Under the pieces are notes generated by a model, which was not told the DNA's origin, made no database searches, and saw nothing but the letters and a program-made list of their open reading frames with translations. From the NCBI RefSeq assembly GCF_003665065.1, contig NZ_RCHR01000001.1, forward strand, positions 62,001 through 126,000: DNA of 64,000 bases, written 5' to 3'. Shown piece by piece: positions 24,631-33,335 of the stretch (position 1 is the stretch's first letter; the number at the start of each line of letters is the position of its first letter). Origin of the DNA: Oceanobacillus piezotolerans. GTDB lineage: Bacteria > Bacillota > Bacilli > Bacillales > Amphibacillaceae. The translations under genes and the position numbers were made by a program.

Positions 24631-24821
24631 CTTAAGTATAGGAATGTAACCATTTATACAAAAGGGTTTGTTTTATATGAATCCCTGTCTTACAATTATT
24701 TATTAGATGATATTTAAAAATTAAGGGAAAGGATGGTTGAGCAAAGTGTTTCAGGGATTTTCTACAAAATATATTTATTATCTTATAGAATAAAGGAAGA
24801 AAAAGATAAAGGAGAGATTTG

Positions 24822-26306
24822 ATGTCAGATATCACATTTCAGTTGGCCGCTATAATATTATATTTAGTTGCTATGGTGCTCATTGGATTTTACGCATATC
24901 GTAAAACCTCTAACTTAAATGATTATATGTTGGGTGGGAGGGATTTAGGTCCTGCAGTTTCTGCGCTAAGTGCGGGTGCGGCAGATATGTCTCAATGGCT
25001 ATTAATGGGACTGCCTGGTGCTATTTATATTTCTGGTTTAGTAGAAGGCTGGATAGCAATTGGTCTAACGATTGGTGCATGGTTAAACTGGAAGTTGGTC
25101 GCACCACGATTACGAGCATACACACAAGTATCCAATAATTCCATTACGATACCGAGCTTTTTTGATAATCGTTTTAAAGAGAATACTAAAATTCTCCGTA
25201 TTGTATCTGGTTTAATTATTTTAGTATATTTTACTTTCTATGTTTCATCTGGAATGGTAGCGGGTGGAGTATTCTTTCAAAGCTCCTTTGGCTATAACTA
25301 TCATGTAGGATTGCTTATTGTTGCTGCAGTTGTTATTGCTTATACCATGATAGGTGGGTTTCTTGCAGTTAGTTATACCGACTTTGTACAAGGTACCATG
25401 ATGTTTTTAGCGTTGATTATGGTGCCAGTAGTAGGGGTATTCTTAACAGGAGGTATTGGAGAGACAGTTGATACAATACGTTCCGTTGACCCTAATCTAC
25501 TTAGCTTCTTTGCTACCGCCACTGCCACAGGTATTATTTCTTCCATAGCATGGGGACTTGGTTATTTTGGTCAACCGCATATTATTGTACGTTTTATGGC
25601 AATTAAATCCACGAAGGAAATAAAGTCCGCGAGAAGAATTGGGATCAGTTGGATGATTCTCTCCTTAGTTGGAGCGGCATTAACCGCTCTTGTTGGGGTG
25701 GCATACTTCCAGCAAAATCCTACTGTTACATTATCAGATCCAGAAGCGATTTTTATTGCAATGGGACAAATCATTTTCCACCCATTTATTGCGGGACTTA
25801 TGTTAGCGGCAGTATTAGCAGCAATTATGAGTACGATTTCCTCACAATTGATTGTTACCTCCTCTGCATTAGTTGAGGATATTTACAAAGCAGTTATTAA
25901 CACAAATGCGAGTGACCAACAATATGTCAGACTTGGAAGGATAGCAGTGGTCGCGGTTTCGCTTGTTGCAGGGGTTTTTGCTTGGCAGCAAAATGATACC
26001 ATATTAGGACTTGTATCCTTTGCTTGGGCTGGTTTTGGCGCTTCATTTGGACCTCTCGTTCTTCTGTCACTATATTGGAGAAAAACTACAGGTACAGGCG
26101 CACTTTGGGGAATGATTGTTGGTGCAGTTACGGTGTTCATCTGGGGAAATATAGAAGCATTAAGTGGATTTCTGTATGAAATTGTACCAGGCTTTATATT
26201 AAGTTTAATTGTAACGGTCGTGGTAAGCTTAGTGACATATAAACCAAATGCTGAAATTGAAGAGGAATTCAATAACGCACTAGAATTAATAGAACAAGAA
26301 AGATAA
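24822..26306 (+). CDS. putP: Sodium/proline symporter PutP
   Basis: A 494-aa SSS-family transporter with about 13 hydrophobic segments. LNDYMLGGRDLGPAVSALSAGAADMS near the N-terminus, starting LNDYMLGGR, and WGLGYFGQPHIIVRFMA in mid-protein are PutP signatures. It imports proline with Na+ for the two enzymes upstream. ATG 24822 is used, with GGAG 7 nt upstream; TTG 24819 is in frame but too close. In a salt-adapted cell it could also import proline for osmoprotection. Confidence 0.9.
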   Translation: MSDITFQLAAIILYLVAMVLIGFYAYRKTSNLNDYMLGGRDLGPAVSALSAGAADMSQWLLMGLPGAIYISGLVEGWIAIGLTIGAWLNWKLVAPRLRAYTQVSNNSITIPSFFDNRFKENTKILRIVSGLIILVYFTFYVSSGMVAGGVFFQSSFGYNYHVGLLIVAAVVIAYTMIGGFLAVSYTDFVQGTMMFLALIMVPVVGVFLTGGIGETVDTIRSVDPNLLSFFATATATGIISSIAWGLGYFGQPHIIVRFMAIKSTKEIKSARRIGISWMILSLVGAALTALVGVAYFQQNPTVTLSDPEAIFIAMGQIIFHPFIAGLMLAAVLAAIMSTISSQLIVTSSALVEDIYKAVINTNASDQQYVRLGRIAVVAVSLVAGVFAWQQNDTILGLVSFAWAGFGASFGPLVLLSLYWRKTTGTGALWGMIVGAVTVFIWGNIEALSGFLYEIVPGFILSLIVTVVVSLVTYKPNAEIEEEFNNALELIEQER

Positions 26307-26694
26307 TAAAGCGAAACTCCACTGAATGGGGGATTACTTTACTCCTTGCTTACAACTTTAAATTTTACTCGACATCTTTTCGTTAAGGGTCATACAGACT
26401 GTTAACCTGAGGAAAACGGAGACGTCTATTTAGATGTCTCCTTTAAATTTGTTTATTATTTGATTGTCTGAACTTTTTGTGACCTATATTCTAAAAAAAG
26501 GAATGTTAATCGGATTAGCCTAGTGAATTATCACTAATTCTGTATCCATAGTTAAATGAAATATATGCTTGTATATCTATTTCTCGGGAAATACATAAAG
26601 TTCTATCTTGTTCGACAATTTGCGTGGTTGTTTGACTATTTAGATGTAAGTTAACTATGATAAAATAAGGAAAACAATTAAGAAAGGTAAAAAG
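26307..26694. other. Intergenic stretch with a repeat end and a hairpin
   Basis: AATAAAGCGAAACTCCACT at 26307-26325 resembles the reversed end (ATAAAGTGAAACTTCAC) of the elements at 37683 and 41654. A hairpin GGAGAC / GTCTCC follows at 26418. The rest is AT-rich with no gene seen. Confidence 0.35.
26418..26446 (+). terminator. Probable terminator of the proline operon
   Basis: Stem GGAGACGTCTA / TAGATGTCTCC with one mismatch, a 2-nt loop core and a short T-rich tail (TTTAAATTT). Confidence 0.55.
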
Positions 26695-27180
26695 ATGAGA
26701 AGGAAAAAAATACAGAAGACGAATGCAATTCGGTTATTAGATACGGAAAGAATTCACTACCTCGTACATGAGTATCCATGGAGTGAAGAACATTTAGATG
26801 CGAAGACAGCAGCAGAAAAGGTTGGAATGCCTTTAGAGAAAATTTACAAAACCCTAGTAACAGAAGGAGATAAGACAGGAATAATCGTTGCTTGTATACC
26901 AGCTACCGCTGAACTGGACTTAAAGGCGCTTGCTAAGGCTAGTGGCAATAAAAAAGTTGAGATGTTAGCAATGAAGGATTTAGAGAAAACAACAGGGTAT
27001 ATTCGTGGAGGTTGTTCCCCATTAGGGATGAAAAAGAACTACCCTACTTATATTGCATCCCAAGCTGAATTAATGGACACCATTGTTGTATCTGCTGGGA
27101 GGCGTGGAATGCAAATAGAGATTGATCCAAAGGCAATCCTGGATATTACAGGAGCTACATTCGCTAATATTGTTATGTAG
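26695..27180 (+). CDS. ybaK: YbaK/EbsC-type aminoacyl-tRNA deacylase (Cys-tRNA(Pro) deacylase)
   Basis: A 161-aa single-domain protein. TNAIRLLDTERIHY starts it, IYKTLV holds the conserved lysine, GGCSPLGMKK is the substrate pocket and GRRGMQIEIDP the C-terminal block. The family hydrolyses Cys-tRNA(Pro) mischarged by prolyl-tRNA synthetase. It stands alone, 21 nt before a kinase-like gene, and may be cotranscribed with it. Confidence 0.88.
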   Translation: MRRKKIQKTNAIRLLDTERIHYLVHEYPWSEEHLDAKTAAEKVGMPLEKIYKTLVTEGDKTGIIVACIPATAELDLKALAKASGNKKVEMLAMKDLEKTTGYIRGGCSPLGMKKNYPTYIASQAELMDTIVVSAGRRGMQIEIDPKAILDITGATFANIVM

Positions 27181-27200
27181 ACAGGAAAAGGAAGAGATGG

Positions 27201-27971
27201 ATGCGACGGATGAAATACATATTCCAATGGTTAGTAGATAATTCATTAGAAAAGGACAAACTTATAAAGAGTCGTTACCGAGTTAAAGGTATCATTGGGC
27301 AAGGCAGTTACGGAGTTGCCTATATTTGTGTTGACGAAAAAGAAGAAGTACAGAAAGTTCTTAAACAACTTAGACCTAGTAAAAGAAAAAGAAAGACCGA
27401 GATTGCTTATTTTATGAAAGAGTCAGAAATTCTAAAGGAGATCGATCATCGACAAGTTCCCAAATTTTATGAAGCTTTTATAGAAGAAAATAATTATTTT
27501 TATGTAATGGAATACATTCCTGGAAATAACCTTGAGAATGAAATCTTTAAAAGGAAGCAGACTTTTGATGAAATAGGATCACTGCTTTTTATCGAGAATC
27601 TATTTAGGGTAGTGAATTTTCTTCATCATCAGCATATCTATCATTTGGATCTACGGATTCCGAATCTGATGATAAAGGACGATGCTCTGTATATTATTGA
27701 TTTTGGGTTGGCGCAACAAGGAGCTAGTGAGAAAGTGAGAAAAGAGTTACAGCAGCAAGACTATTATGATCTCGGAGATATTCTGCTTTATTTATTGTAC
27801 ACAACATTTACAAAGAGAAAATATAAGAAAGCCCTTCCTTGGACAGAAGAACTTATTTTAAAAGATGAAACGGTTCGGTTTTTAAAACGATTACTTGGGA
27901 TACAACCGAATTATGAGTCTGACGAAGCATTGCTTGCAGATTTAAAAGCTGCGATACAAGCCAATTCTTAA
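27201..27971 (+). CDS. Ser/Thr protein kinase-like protein
   Basis: A 256-aa Hanks-type kinase domain without a membrane segment. The glycine loop is GQGSYG (33-38), a candidate ATP lysine is K52, the C-helix Glu is near 74, the catalytic loop HLDLRIPN (148-155) keeps Asp and Asn, and DFG is at 167-169. The lysine that usually follows the catalytic Asp by two residues is arginine. It resembles short bacillus kinases such as YbdM/YrzF. Its stop overlaps, by 4 nt, the end of a convergent Ser/Arg-rich gene. Activity is likely; substrates are unknown. Confidence 0.75.
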   Translation: MRRMKYIFQWLVDNSLEKDKLIKSRYRVKGIIGQGSYGVAYICVDEKEEVQKVLKQLRPSKRKRKTEIAYFMKESEILKEIDHRQVPKFYEAFIEENNYFYVMEYIPGNNLENEIFKRKQTFDEIGSLLFIENLFRVVNFLHHQHIYHLDLRIPNLMIKDDALYIIDFGLAQQGASEKVRKELQQQDYYDLGDILLYLLYTTFTKRKYKKALPWTEELILKDETVRFLKRLLGIQPNYESDEALLADLKAAIQANS

Positions 27972-28234
27972 CTGCTGCTTCTCCAGCCTTTTCTTTTGTA
28001 GCGTTTGCTGCCACTTAATGGGTGATGGCGATAATTCTTACTGCTACTGCTGCCATAGTAACCTTTTCGTCTACTGCTGCTATCAAATCTCCGATATTTA
28101 GATCTTCCACTGCTCCCATAATACCGGTGCATCTTTCTTCTGCTACTGCTATCGCCTCCATGGGAACGATAATGTTTCCGTTTACTGCTTTCTTCCGAGA
28201 GGTGTTTTATCTGTTTTAATATCTTTCTAAACAT
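27968..28234 (-). CDS. Ser/Arg/Tyr-rich basic small protein (88 aa), spore-coat-like composition
   Basis: A low-complexity basic protein. After a short MFRKILKQIKHL helix it repeats SSSRRK..YYGSS blocks (near 29-41 and 52-63) and ends GWRSSS. SD GGAGGT precedes ATG 28234, so it is a real gene. The composition recalls CotG-type spore coat proteins, which are phosphorylated on serines by CotH; similarity is of composition only. It is convergent with, and overlaps, the kinase gene. Confidence 0.6.
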   Translation of the reverse strand: MFRKILKQIKHLSEESSKRKHYRSHGGDSSSRRKMHRYYGSSGRSKYRRFDSSSRRKGYYGSSSSKNYRHHPLSGSKRYKRKGWRSSS

Positions 28235-28320
28235 GAAGCGGACCTCCTTCTTTTATTAAATTATTTTACCATAGAACGCTTTAATCATGTACGTTTGAAC
28301 ATGGCACTTGTTTCTAAATA

Positions 28321-28352
28321 AAAAAACACTCGCTTTGATACGAGTGTTTTTT
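28321..28352. terminator. Bidirectional terminator
   Basis: AAAAAACACTCG / CGAGTGTTTTTT with an 8-nt loop, downstream of the leftward yneR gene. Confidence 0.85.
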
Positions 28353-28377
28353 AGGACTAAGTTCTGCTTTGCCAAGA

Positions 28378-28671
28378 TTATTGTTTGCTGAATTTATAAT
28401 CTAATTCATCTGTGTTTTCATTGTAGACTACTTCAAAATCATATCCACTAAAAAACCAATCGTCGATTTCCTCAATGAAATAAGTAATTCCTTCAATTGT
28501 TTGTTCTGCTAAGACATCACGTGGCTCATCTATGCGTAATCCTACTGAGAAATTATCATGTATTTCTGTTTTTCCATATAATTTGCCGAGGAATCGAACA
28601 GCATCCCCTTTTTGTAAATCCATTTCTTCTACTAACCATTTATTCGCACGATCTGTAACGGTAATTTTCAT
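28378..28671 (-). CDS. yneR: HesB/YadR/YfhF-family protein YneR
   Basis: A 97-aa protein with the HesB-like fold: MKITVTDRANKWLVEEM at the start, GDAVRFLGKLYG and FSVGLRIDEPRD in the middle. The Fe-S-binding cysteines of IscA-type proteins are absent, as in Bacillus YneR. The start is fixed by an in-frame TAA 9 nt before the ATG. No SD lies directly before ATG 28671; the nearest, AGGAGGT at 28712-28718, is 40 nt away beyond a hairpin. Function unknown. Confidence 0.85.
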   Translation of the reverse strand: MKITVTDRANKWLVEEMDLQKGDAVRFLGKLYGKTEIHDNFSVGLRIDEPRDVLAEQTIEGITYFIEEIDDWFFSGYDFEVVYNENTDELDYKFSKQ

Positions 28672-28679
28672 ATTAAGTT

Positions 28680-28718
28680 AGAATCGAACTAAGGTAAGCC
28701 CGATTCTGTTTACCTCCT
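28680..28718 (-). promoter_or_regulatory. Hairpin between a distant SD and the yneR start
   Basis: AGAATCG / CGATTCT (28680-28686 with 28701-28707) separates AGGAGGT (28712-28718, leftward) from ATG 28671. Folding would shorten the SD-start gap from 40 to about 12 nt. Confidence 0.4.
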
Positions 28719-28905
28719 CTCAAGAGATGATAGTCTTAGTTTACCATATAATTCAATCCTATCCATTTGATTTGTTTGTGAAAAAATGTGTTAGGAGGTG
28801 TGTTCTTTCCTTTCATAGTTGTTAGGAAATCCGACGTAGTGAAAATGGTATTACCTGATCCTACTCTCGCTTGTTCTAGTAATTGTGTGTGTATGAAGCC
28901 GCTTC

Positions 28906-29137
28906 GGCAGAATACTCCGCTTTCCACGGGCACGGCCTCAGCCTCCTCGCGGAAAAACCACCGCTGTGGGGTCTTCGAACACGTGCTGTTCCCGTAGGAG
29001 TCTACGTATTCTGCCTACGCTAGTAAAGATTTTCTGATTAACGTGTAGTGATAGTCCATGTAATCAGACGACAGTCTCGAGGAGGCTCAGCAGCCGCCCG
29101 TGGAAAGCGCAGTGTATTTCCGGAGCGGTTTTTTTGC
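28906..29137. repeat. GC-rich Bacillaceae intergenic repeat, two inverted pieces
   Basis: Piece one (28906-29015) is closed by a perfect 10-bp inverted repeat GGCAGAATAC / GTATTCTGCC. It contains CCGCTTTCCACGGGCACGG, GCCTCAGCCTCCTCGCGG and CTGTTCCCGTAGGAGTC. Piece two (about 29070-29137) is a reversed partial copy with GAGGAGGCTCAGCAGCC and CCGTGGAAAGCG, ending in TTTTTTT. I recall similar GC-rich words as frequent repeats in Bacillaceae. No gene is seen in 28672-29227. Confidence 0.6.
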
Positions 29138-29227
29138 ACTTTACCGAACTTAATAAATCAGAAGTCTATCTATATTTAGTGGAAAAAGGTGCCATAAGAA
29201 TTTATAGGCACCTTTCATTGTATATAT

Positions 29228-30667
29228 TCAGCTGAAAAAGTCCTCTGCAACTTTCTCTGGTTGCTTGGTACATAAGCTCACAACCACAAAAAGGAATGTA
29301 GATAGAAGGATTCCCCATATACCGGAAGCTAGTCCAAATGGTTTTGTTTGAGTGAGTTCAATAATAATCACGATTAACCCACTTACAATGACACTGGTTA
29401 GTACTCCTGCTGCAGTTCCTCTTTTCCAGAAAAAGGTTCCTATAATTGCAGGGACAACGACTAGCAATCCGGCTGAGGAGGCAACCGAAAGCACTGCAAT
29501 TAAGTTTACTTCCAATAGAGCAAAGAAGTAGGCAAGAATAGCAATAATAGGAATTACTATTTTACCAATTTGAAGCTGCTTTCTATCACTGGCATTCTTG
29601 CTTAAATTCCCATAAACATCACGGGCAAAAAGGGAAGACAATGTTAATAAAATTGAATCTATAGTTGAGACTGCTGCAGCCATAATACCGACCATTACGA
29701 TAACTCCCAATATTGGTGGCACGAGATCAGACTGCAATACCATTGGCGTTGCCAGGTCTGCGTTTTCTAAATTAGGGAACATGATGGAAGCTGAGAAACC
29801 CCAAATGATCGCCACTATTGTGTAAACGAGACCAAAAATCATAAATCCCATAAGCATATGTCTCATACTTTTTAAGGATGAAGGCATATATAATCTTTGG
29901 CTAACTTGTGGATTCGAGAGACTAAAGAAAAACCATGGAATTGTCATTCCTAAGAAATTCACAAAGCTCCAAAACCCATTACCAGGTACAGTTAAAGCTT
30001 CTGGTTGTTCTGTCTCTATTGTGTGGAAAAATCCACCAAAGCCGCCTAATCCATTGACTAAAACAATGACTACTACAGTGGCGGAAATAATCATAAAAAT
30101 AGCTTGTAAAGAATCTGTCCATGCAACAGAGCGAATTCCGGCAATATAGGAAAAAACGATGGCTAAGATAGTGGCAATGATAACCCCTGTTGTAAACGAG
30201 ATCTTATTATTTGTTACTCCTTGGAGCAAGTATCCTACTCCTGAAAGTTGTACAGCACTATAGGGAATAAGAAATAGACAACTAAACAGGGCAACCACTA
30301 TAGAAACTAATTTACTCTCATATCTACTTCCTAGCATTTCGGATGGAGTCACATAGCCAAATTTTTTCCCAACTTTCCAAAATCTTGGACCAAAAAATGC
30401 AACAAGTGAAACACCCATCAAGTAAACAAGTTCAAATCCTAAAGCGCCAACACCGCCATTATATGTAAGTCCTGCTAAACCTACCAGCATAAATGCACTA
30501 TATGTAGTAGCGCTATAGCTTAAAGCAGACACAAAGCCTCCGAGATTGCGATCACCTAGAAAATAGCTCGTCATATTGGTTTGTTTTCCTGATCGCGAAA
30601 GATAAGCTATGAAAAGCGCAATAATGATATAAATCGCTATTGCCCACCAAACTAAGGTTGTACTCAT
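29228..30667 (-). CDS. Sodium:solute symporter (SSS family)
   Basis: A 479-aa membrane transporter with about 13 hydrophobic segments. TSYFLGDRNLGGFVSALSYSATTYSAF is the N-terminal SSS region (key part SYFLGDRNLGG), and SNPQVSQRLYMP is typical of the pantothenate/short-chain acid branch rather than PutP. Its start overlaps the end of a 62-aa two-helix membrane protein by 4 nt. Such pairs occur with PanF-like and other SSS transporters. The solute is not predictable. Confidence 0.8.
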   Translation of the reverse strand: MSTTLVWWAIAIYIIIALFIAYLSRSGKQTNMTSYFLGDRNLGGFVSALSYSATTYSAFMLVGLAGLTYNGGVGALGFELVYLMGVSLVAFFGPRFWKVGKKFGYVTPSEMLGSRYESKLVSIVVALFSCLFLIPYSAVQLSGVGYLLQGVTNNKISFTTGVIIATILAIVFSYIAGIRSVAWTDSLQAIFMIISATVVVIVLVNGLGGFGGFFHTIETEQPEALTVPGNGFWSFVNFLGMTIPWFFFSLSNPQVSQRLYMPSSLKSMRHMLMGFMIFGLVYTIVAIIWGFSASIMFPNLENADLATPMVLQSDLVPPILGVIVMVGIMAAAVSTIDSILLTLSSLFARDVYGNLSKNASDRKQLQIGKIVIPIIAILAYFFALLEVNLIAVLSVASSAGLLVVVPAIIGTFFWKRGTAAGVLTSVIVSGLIVIIIELTQTKPFGLASGIWGILLSTFLFVVVSLCTKQPEKVAEDFFS

Positions 30668-30852
30668 TCTTCATTACCCCAATCTTTTGTAAAAAAGTAA
30701 GTAATTATTATAACTATAACCGTTAGAATAATCCATAATAAAAAGCTGCCATACCATTTTTCAATATTTGTGAATACTGTATATGGAAGAACATAGGCCA
30801 GAAGAACAATAAATAAAATAGTTAATGCCCATTTTCCTTCATGTGTTCTCAT
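30664..30852 (-). CDS. Small two-helix membrane protein, SSS transporter partner
   Basis: A 62-aa protein with two hydrophobic helices (about 9-28 and 37-54). It is immediately upstream of the symporter on the same strand and translationally coupled (ATGA overlap). By position it resembles YhdT-like accessory proteins of SSS transporters. Its role is unknown; assembly or stability of the transporter is a guess. Confidence 0.65.
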   Translation of the reverse strand: MRTHEGKWALTILFIVLLAYVLPYTVFTNIEKWYGSFLLWIILTVIVIIITYFFTKDWGNEE

Positions 30853-31058
30853 CTAAACACCTCCGTTAAAGAATTAATCATTGTTCAATCTTTAAAAAGT
30901 GAAACATTTCACAATCGGGAGAGAAATTTGTAAAAAATATAATTATTATCATACCAAAAATGGGATATATTTACCAGAAGTAATATTTTGATGAATTTAA
31001 AGAGAGGGGAGAGGAGGCAGAGGGTACATAAGAAGAATAAAAAAGAAAGGGGAAGAGT

Positions 31059-31205
31059 TTAATAATCAATAGGTTCCTCCCATTGCCGTTGAATCTGACT
31101 CATGGCAAGTTCAAATATTTCTTCATCTTGAGTTTCTCTGCTTGCAATTACATTTGTATGGTAAAGCTGACCTTCATAATCCAAAGTTACATTAACTTGA
31201 ATCAC
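31059..31205 (-). CDS. BA3454-family stress-response-like small protein (48 aa)
   Basis: A short gene. From GTG 31205 it reads VIQVNVTLDYEGQLYHTNV, then ASRETQDEEIFELAMSQIQ and RQWEEPIDY. GAAAGGA lies 8 nt before the GTG; ATG 31214 is in frame but overlaps that SD. The beta-beta-alpha pattern and EEIF..A..Q..KQW ending match the BA3454 family of Bacillus as I recall it. Function unknown. Confidence 0.65.
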   Translation of the reverse strand: MIQVNVTLDYEGQLYHTNVIASRETQDEEIFELAMSQIQRQWEEPIDY

Positions 31206-31364
31206 AGACAACATCCTTTCATTTTATATTTTAATAATTGTATAATAAATTATACTATTGTGTCAATTGTGTGAACGATAAAAAATAAATAGTCTTTGAA
31301 CCTTTATAAATTGGGATAGGTTTAATTAAAAAATAAACAAACGGTTAAATGAGAGAAAGATATA

Positions 31365-31943
31365 CTATGCTCGTTTGAATAAACGACTGAAGAAAGGCTT
31401 TTGTTCTAGTTCTTTTGATTTTTCCTCAGCTGCTGCAATTTGTTTCTGCGCCTCTAATTTCTCATTTATAATGCGCATTAAGTCTTTGTCTCTTTCGTTT
31501 AACCGTTCATCGAAAGCTTCTTGTTGCTTATCTAATCTATCTATTAAGCATTGTATTAATTGTTTTTGTTGAATCATTAGCTCGGTTAGCTGTTCATATT
31601 GCTTCGTATACCGTTCTTCTTCAACTGAAGGAGTATTTGATGTGATAACACTTGATGTATCCTCTGCCGTTGTTTTATTACTGTTCCCGATTTTTTTCAT
31701 TACTAAACTGGTTGCTTGTTCGACAGTAATATTGGTTTTGTCTCTTAGTTCTTTTAGGTATCGTATCGCCATTATGTCATGCTCTACATACAATCTCGCG
31801 TTGTGTTTCGTCTTAACAAAATTATAACCAGACTTCTCCAAGTATTGTGCATATTTCCTTACAGTTGTAACTCCCATATCTAACATTGTAGCAATTTCAC
31901 TTGTAGTATATGCTTTCTCGCTTATTTCTATATCTTTTTCCAT
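31365..31943 (-). CDS. MerR-type HTH protein with C-terminal coiled coil (DUF3967-like)
   Basis: A 192-aa protein. The N-terminal winged HTH contains YTTSEIATMLDMGVTTVRKY, followed by YVEHDIMAIRYL. A polar linker (about 90-112) leads to a long coiled coil (about 113-180) rich in Q, E and K with RLDKQQEAFDERLNERDKDL. It ends in FFSRLFKRA, a possible amphipathic tail. The layout is like RacA and the DUF3967 MerR-like proteins of bacilli, often linked with chromosome or plasmid handling. Its role here is unknown. Confidence 0.7.
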   Translation of the reverse strand: MEKDIEISEKAYTTSEIATMLDMGVTTVRKYAQYLEKSGYNFVKTKHNARLYVEHDIMAIRYLKELRDKTNITVEQATSLVMKKIGNSNKTTAEDTSSVITSNTPSVEEERYTKQYEQLTELMIQQKQLIQCLIDRLDKQQEAFDERLNERDKDLMRIINEKLEAQKQIAAAEEKSKELEQKPFFSRLFKRA

Positions 31944-32107
31944 AACATTCCCTCCTTGGATAATGATTTCTACAATTCTTCCTTGTTTCCCTTCAAAATC
32001 TTCAATTATTTTAAAATAATCATTACTAGCCTTCTTTTAGACTATTTATGAATTTGCTAAATATTCTAAATCTAGATACAATATTGAAGAGAGAGGGAGT
32101 GAAGTGA

Positions 32108-32962
32108 TTGGAGACATTACAAATAGGCAGAGCAAAATTAACATGGCTAAAAGGAGGGGTAAATTTCCTTGATGGGGGTGCGATGTTTGGAGTTGTACCT
32201 AAAGCATTATGGCAAAAAAAGTACCCTTCCAATGAGAAAAATCAAATAGAGTTACGTACAGATCCAATACTATTACAACTAGACGATAGGTATTTCTTAA
32301 TTGATTCAGGAATTGGCAACGGCAAATTTACAGAGAAACAGATTCGAAATTTTGGTGTGCTAGAGGAATCTTATGTAGAAGAAGGACTGCGGGAATTAAA
32401 TCTTAGTACTGATGATATTAATGGTATATTAATGACACATCTTCATTTCGATCATGCAAGTGGTCTATCTCGCAGAATTGGAGAAGGTAAATATCAATCT
32501 ATCTTTCCAAACGCTACAATTTATACGAGTGCAATAGAATGGAACGAGATGCGTAACCCTAATATTCGGTCTGTAAATACATATTGGGAGAGTAATTGGC
32601 AGCCAATTGAGCATCAAGTAGAAACATTTGCAGATGAGATAGAGATAGTAAAAGGCTTGAAATTAATTTATACTGGTGGCCATAGTGACGGACACGCTAT
32701 CGTTGTTTATGATGACGGTGATGCTTGCTTTATCCATATGGCAGATCTCATGCCAACACATGCCCATCAGAATAAATTGTGGGCAATGGCTTATGATGAT
32801 TATCCAGTTACATCTGTTCACGAGAAGGAAAGCTGGATGGAATATGGGTATCAAAGAGAGGCGTGGTATACCTTTTATCATGATGCTTATTATCGTGCAA
32901 TAAAATATAATCATGCTGGCGAGAAGGTAGACGCTTTGGAGAGAGTTCGATATCCATACTAA
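32108..32962 (+). CDS. ytnP: MBL-fold quorum-quenching lactonase YtnP
   Basis: A 284-aa metallo-beta-lactamase fold hydrolase. The zinc motif is THLHFDHASG, with a further ligand in TGGHSDGH and an Asp in HMADLMP. The N-terminus (WLKGGVNFLDGGAMFGVVPK) and KNQIELRTDP match B. subtilis YtnP, which degrades acyl-homoserine lactones and interferes with streptomycete signalling. The start is TTG 32108 after GGGAGTG. Position beside ytzB and ytoP is as in B. subtilis. Confidence 0.85.
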   Translation: METLQIGRAKLTWLKGGVNFLDGGAMFGVVPKALWQKKYPSNEKNQIELRTDPILLQLDDRYFLIDSGIGNGKFTEKQIRNFGVLEESYVEEGLRELNLSTDDINGILMTHLHFDHASGLSRRIGEGKYQSIFPNATIYTSAIEWNEMRNPNIRSVNTYWESNWQPIEHQVETFADEIEIVKGLKLIYTGGHSDGHAIVVYDDGDACFIHMADLMPTHAHQNKLWAMAYDDYPVTSVHEKESWMEYGYQREAWYTFYHDAYYRAIKYNHAGEKVDALERVRYPY

Positions 32963-32996
32963 AAAAAACACAGATGTGGCTTCTTAAATCGAAAAT

Positions 32997-33022
32997 AAAA
33001 ATCGGCAGCTATGCCGATTTTT
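32997..33022. terminator. Bidirectional terminator between ytnP and ytzB
   Basis: AAAATCGGCA GCTA TGCCGATTTTT between convergent genes. Confidence 0.85.
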
Positions 33023-33335
33023 ATGCTGTTTCTACGGTAGATATTACTCCACCTGTTTCTGCGTCTACGAAAAATTCGTATTGTTTGTTTTCACCATCAA
33101 TATTTCGAGTGATTCCGCCACGATAAACTTTATACTGCAATCCGTTTTTTTCCATGTCCTCAGCTTTCATATAAATCCAAGAACCACTAATTGGTCCAGA
33201 TTTTTGAAAGGATTCTTTAGCATACTTTAATGCTTTTTCAGGTGTGACTTTTTGTCTTGTTTGTATTTGTTGATTTGCTACATATCCAATGGCCGCACCT
33301 ATAGCAAAAGCCATAACCATATTACGTTTACTCAT
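33021..33335 (-). CDS. ytzB: PepSY-domain small protein YtzB
   Basis: A 104-aa protein with an N-terminal membrane anchor or signal (NMVMAFAIGAAIGYVA) and a PepSY/YPEB-like domain: ALKYAKESF, SWIYMKAED, YKVYRGGIT, EFFVDAETGGVIS. Start ATG 33335 is chosen because GAGGTG lies 6 nt before it. PepSY domains often inhibit or bind proteases; the target here is unknown. Conserved neighbour of ytnP and ytoP. Confidence 0.8.
   Translation of the reverse strand: MSKRNMVMAFAIGAAIGYVANQQIQTRQKVTPEKALKYAKESFQKSGPISGSWIYMKAEDMEKNGLQYKVYRGGITRNIDGENKQYEFFVDAETGGVISTVETA

Noticed and set aside
26307..26345. Third full copy of the ~115-nt element
   Set aside because: Only the terminal ~19 bp and a TGGGGGAT word match; the middle blocks are missing, so at most a fragment.
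26619..26631. TTGTTCGACAATTTG as another GntR operator
   Set aside because: It departs from the exact ATTGTCGACAAT palindrome and lies before ybaK, which has no link with the pathway.
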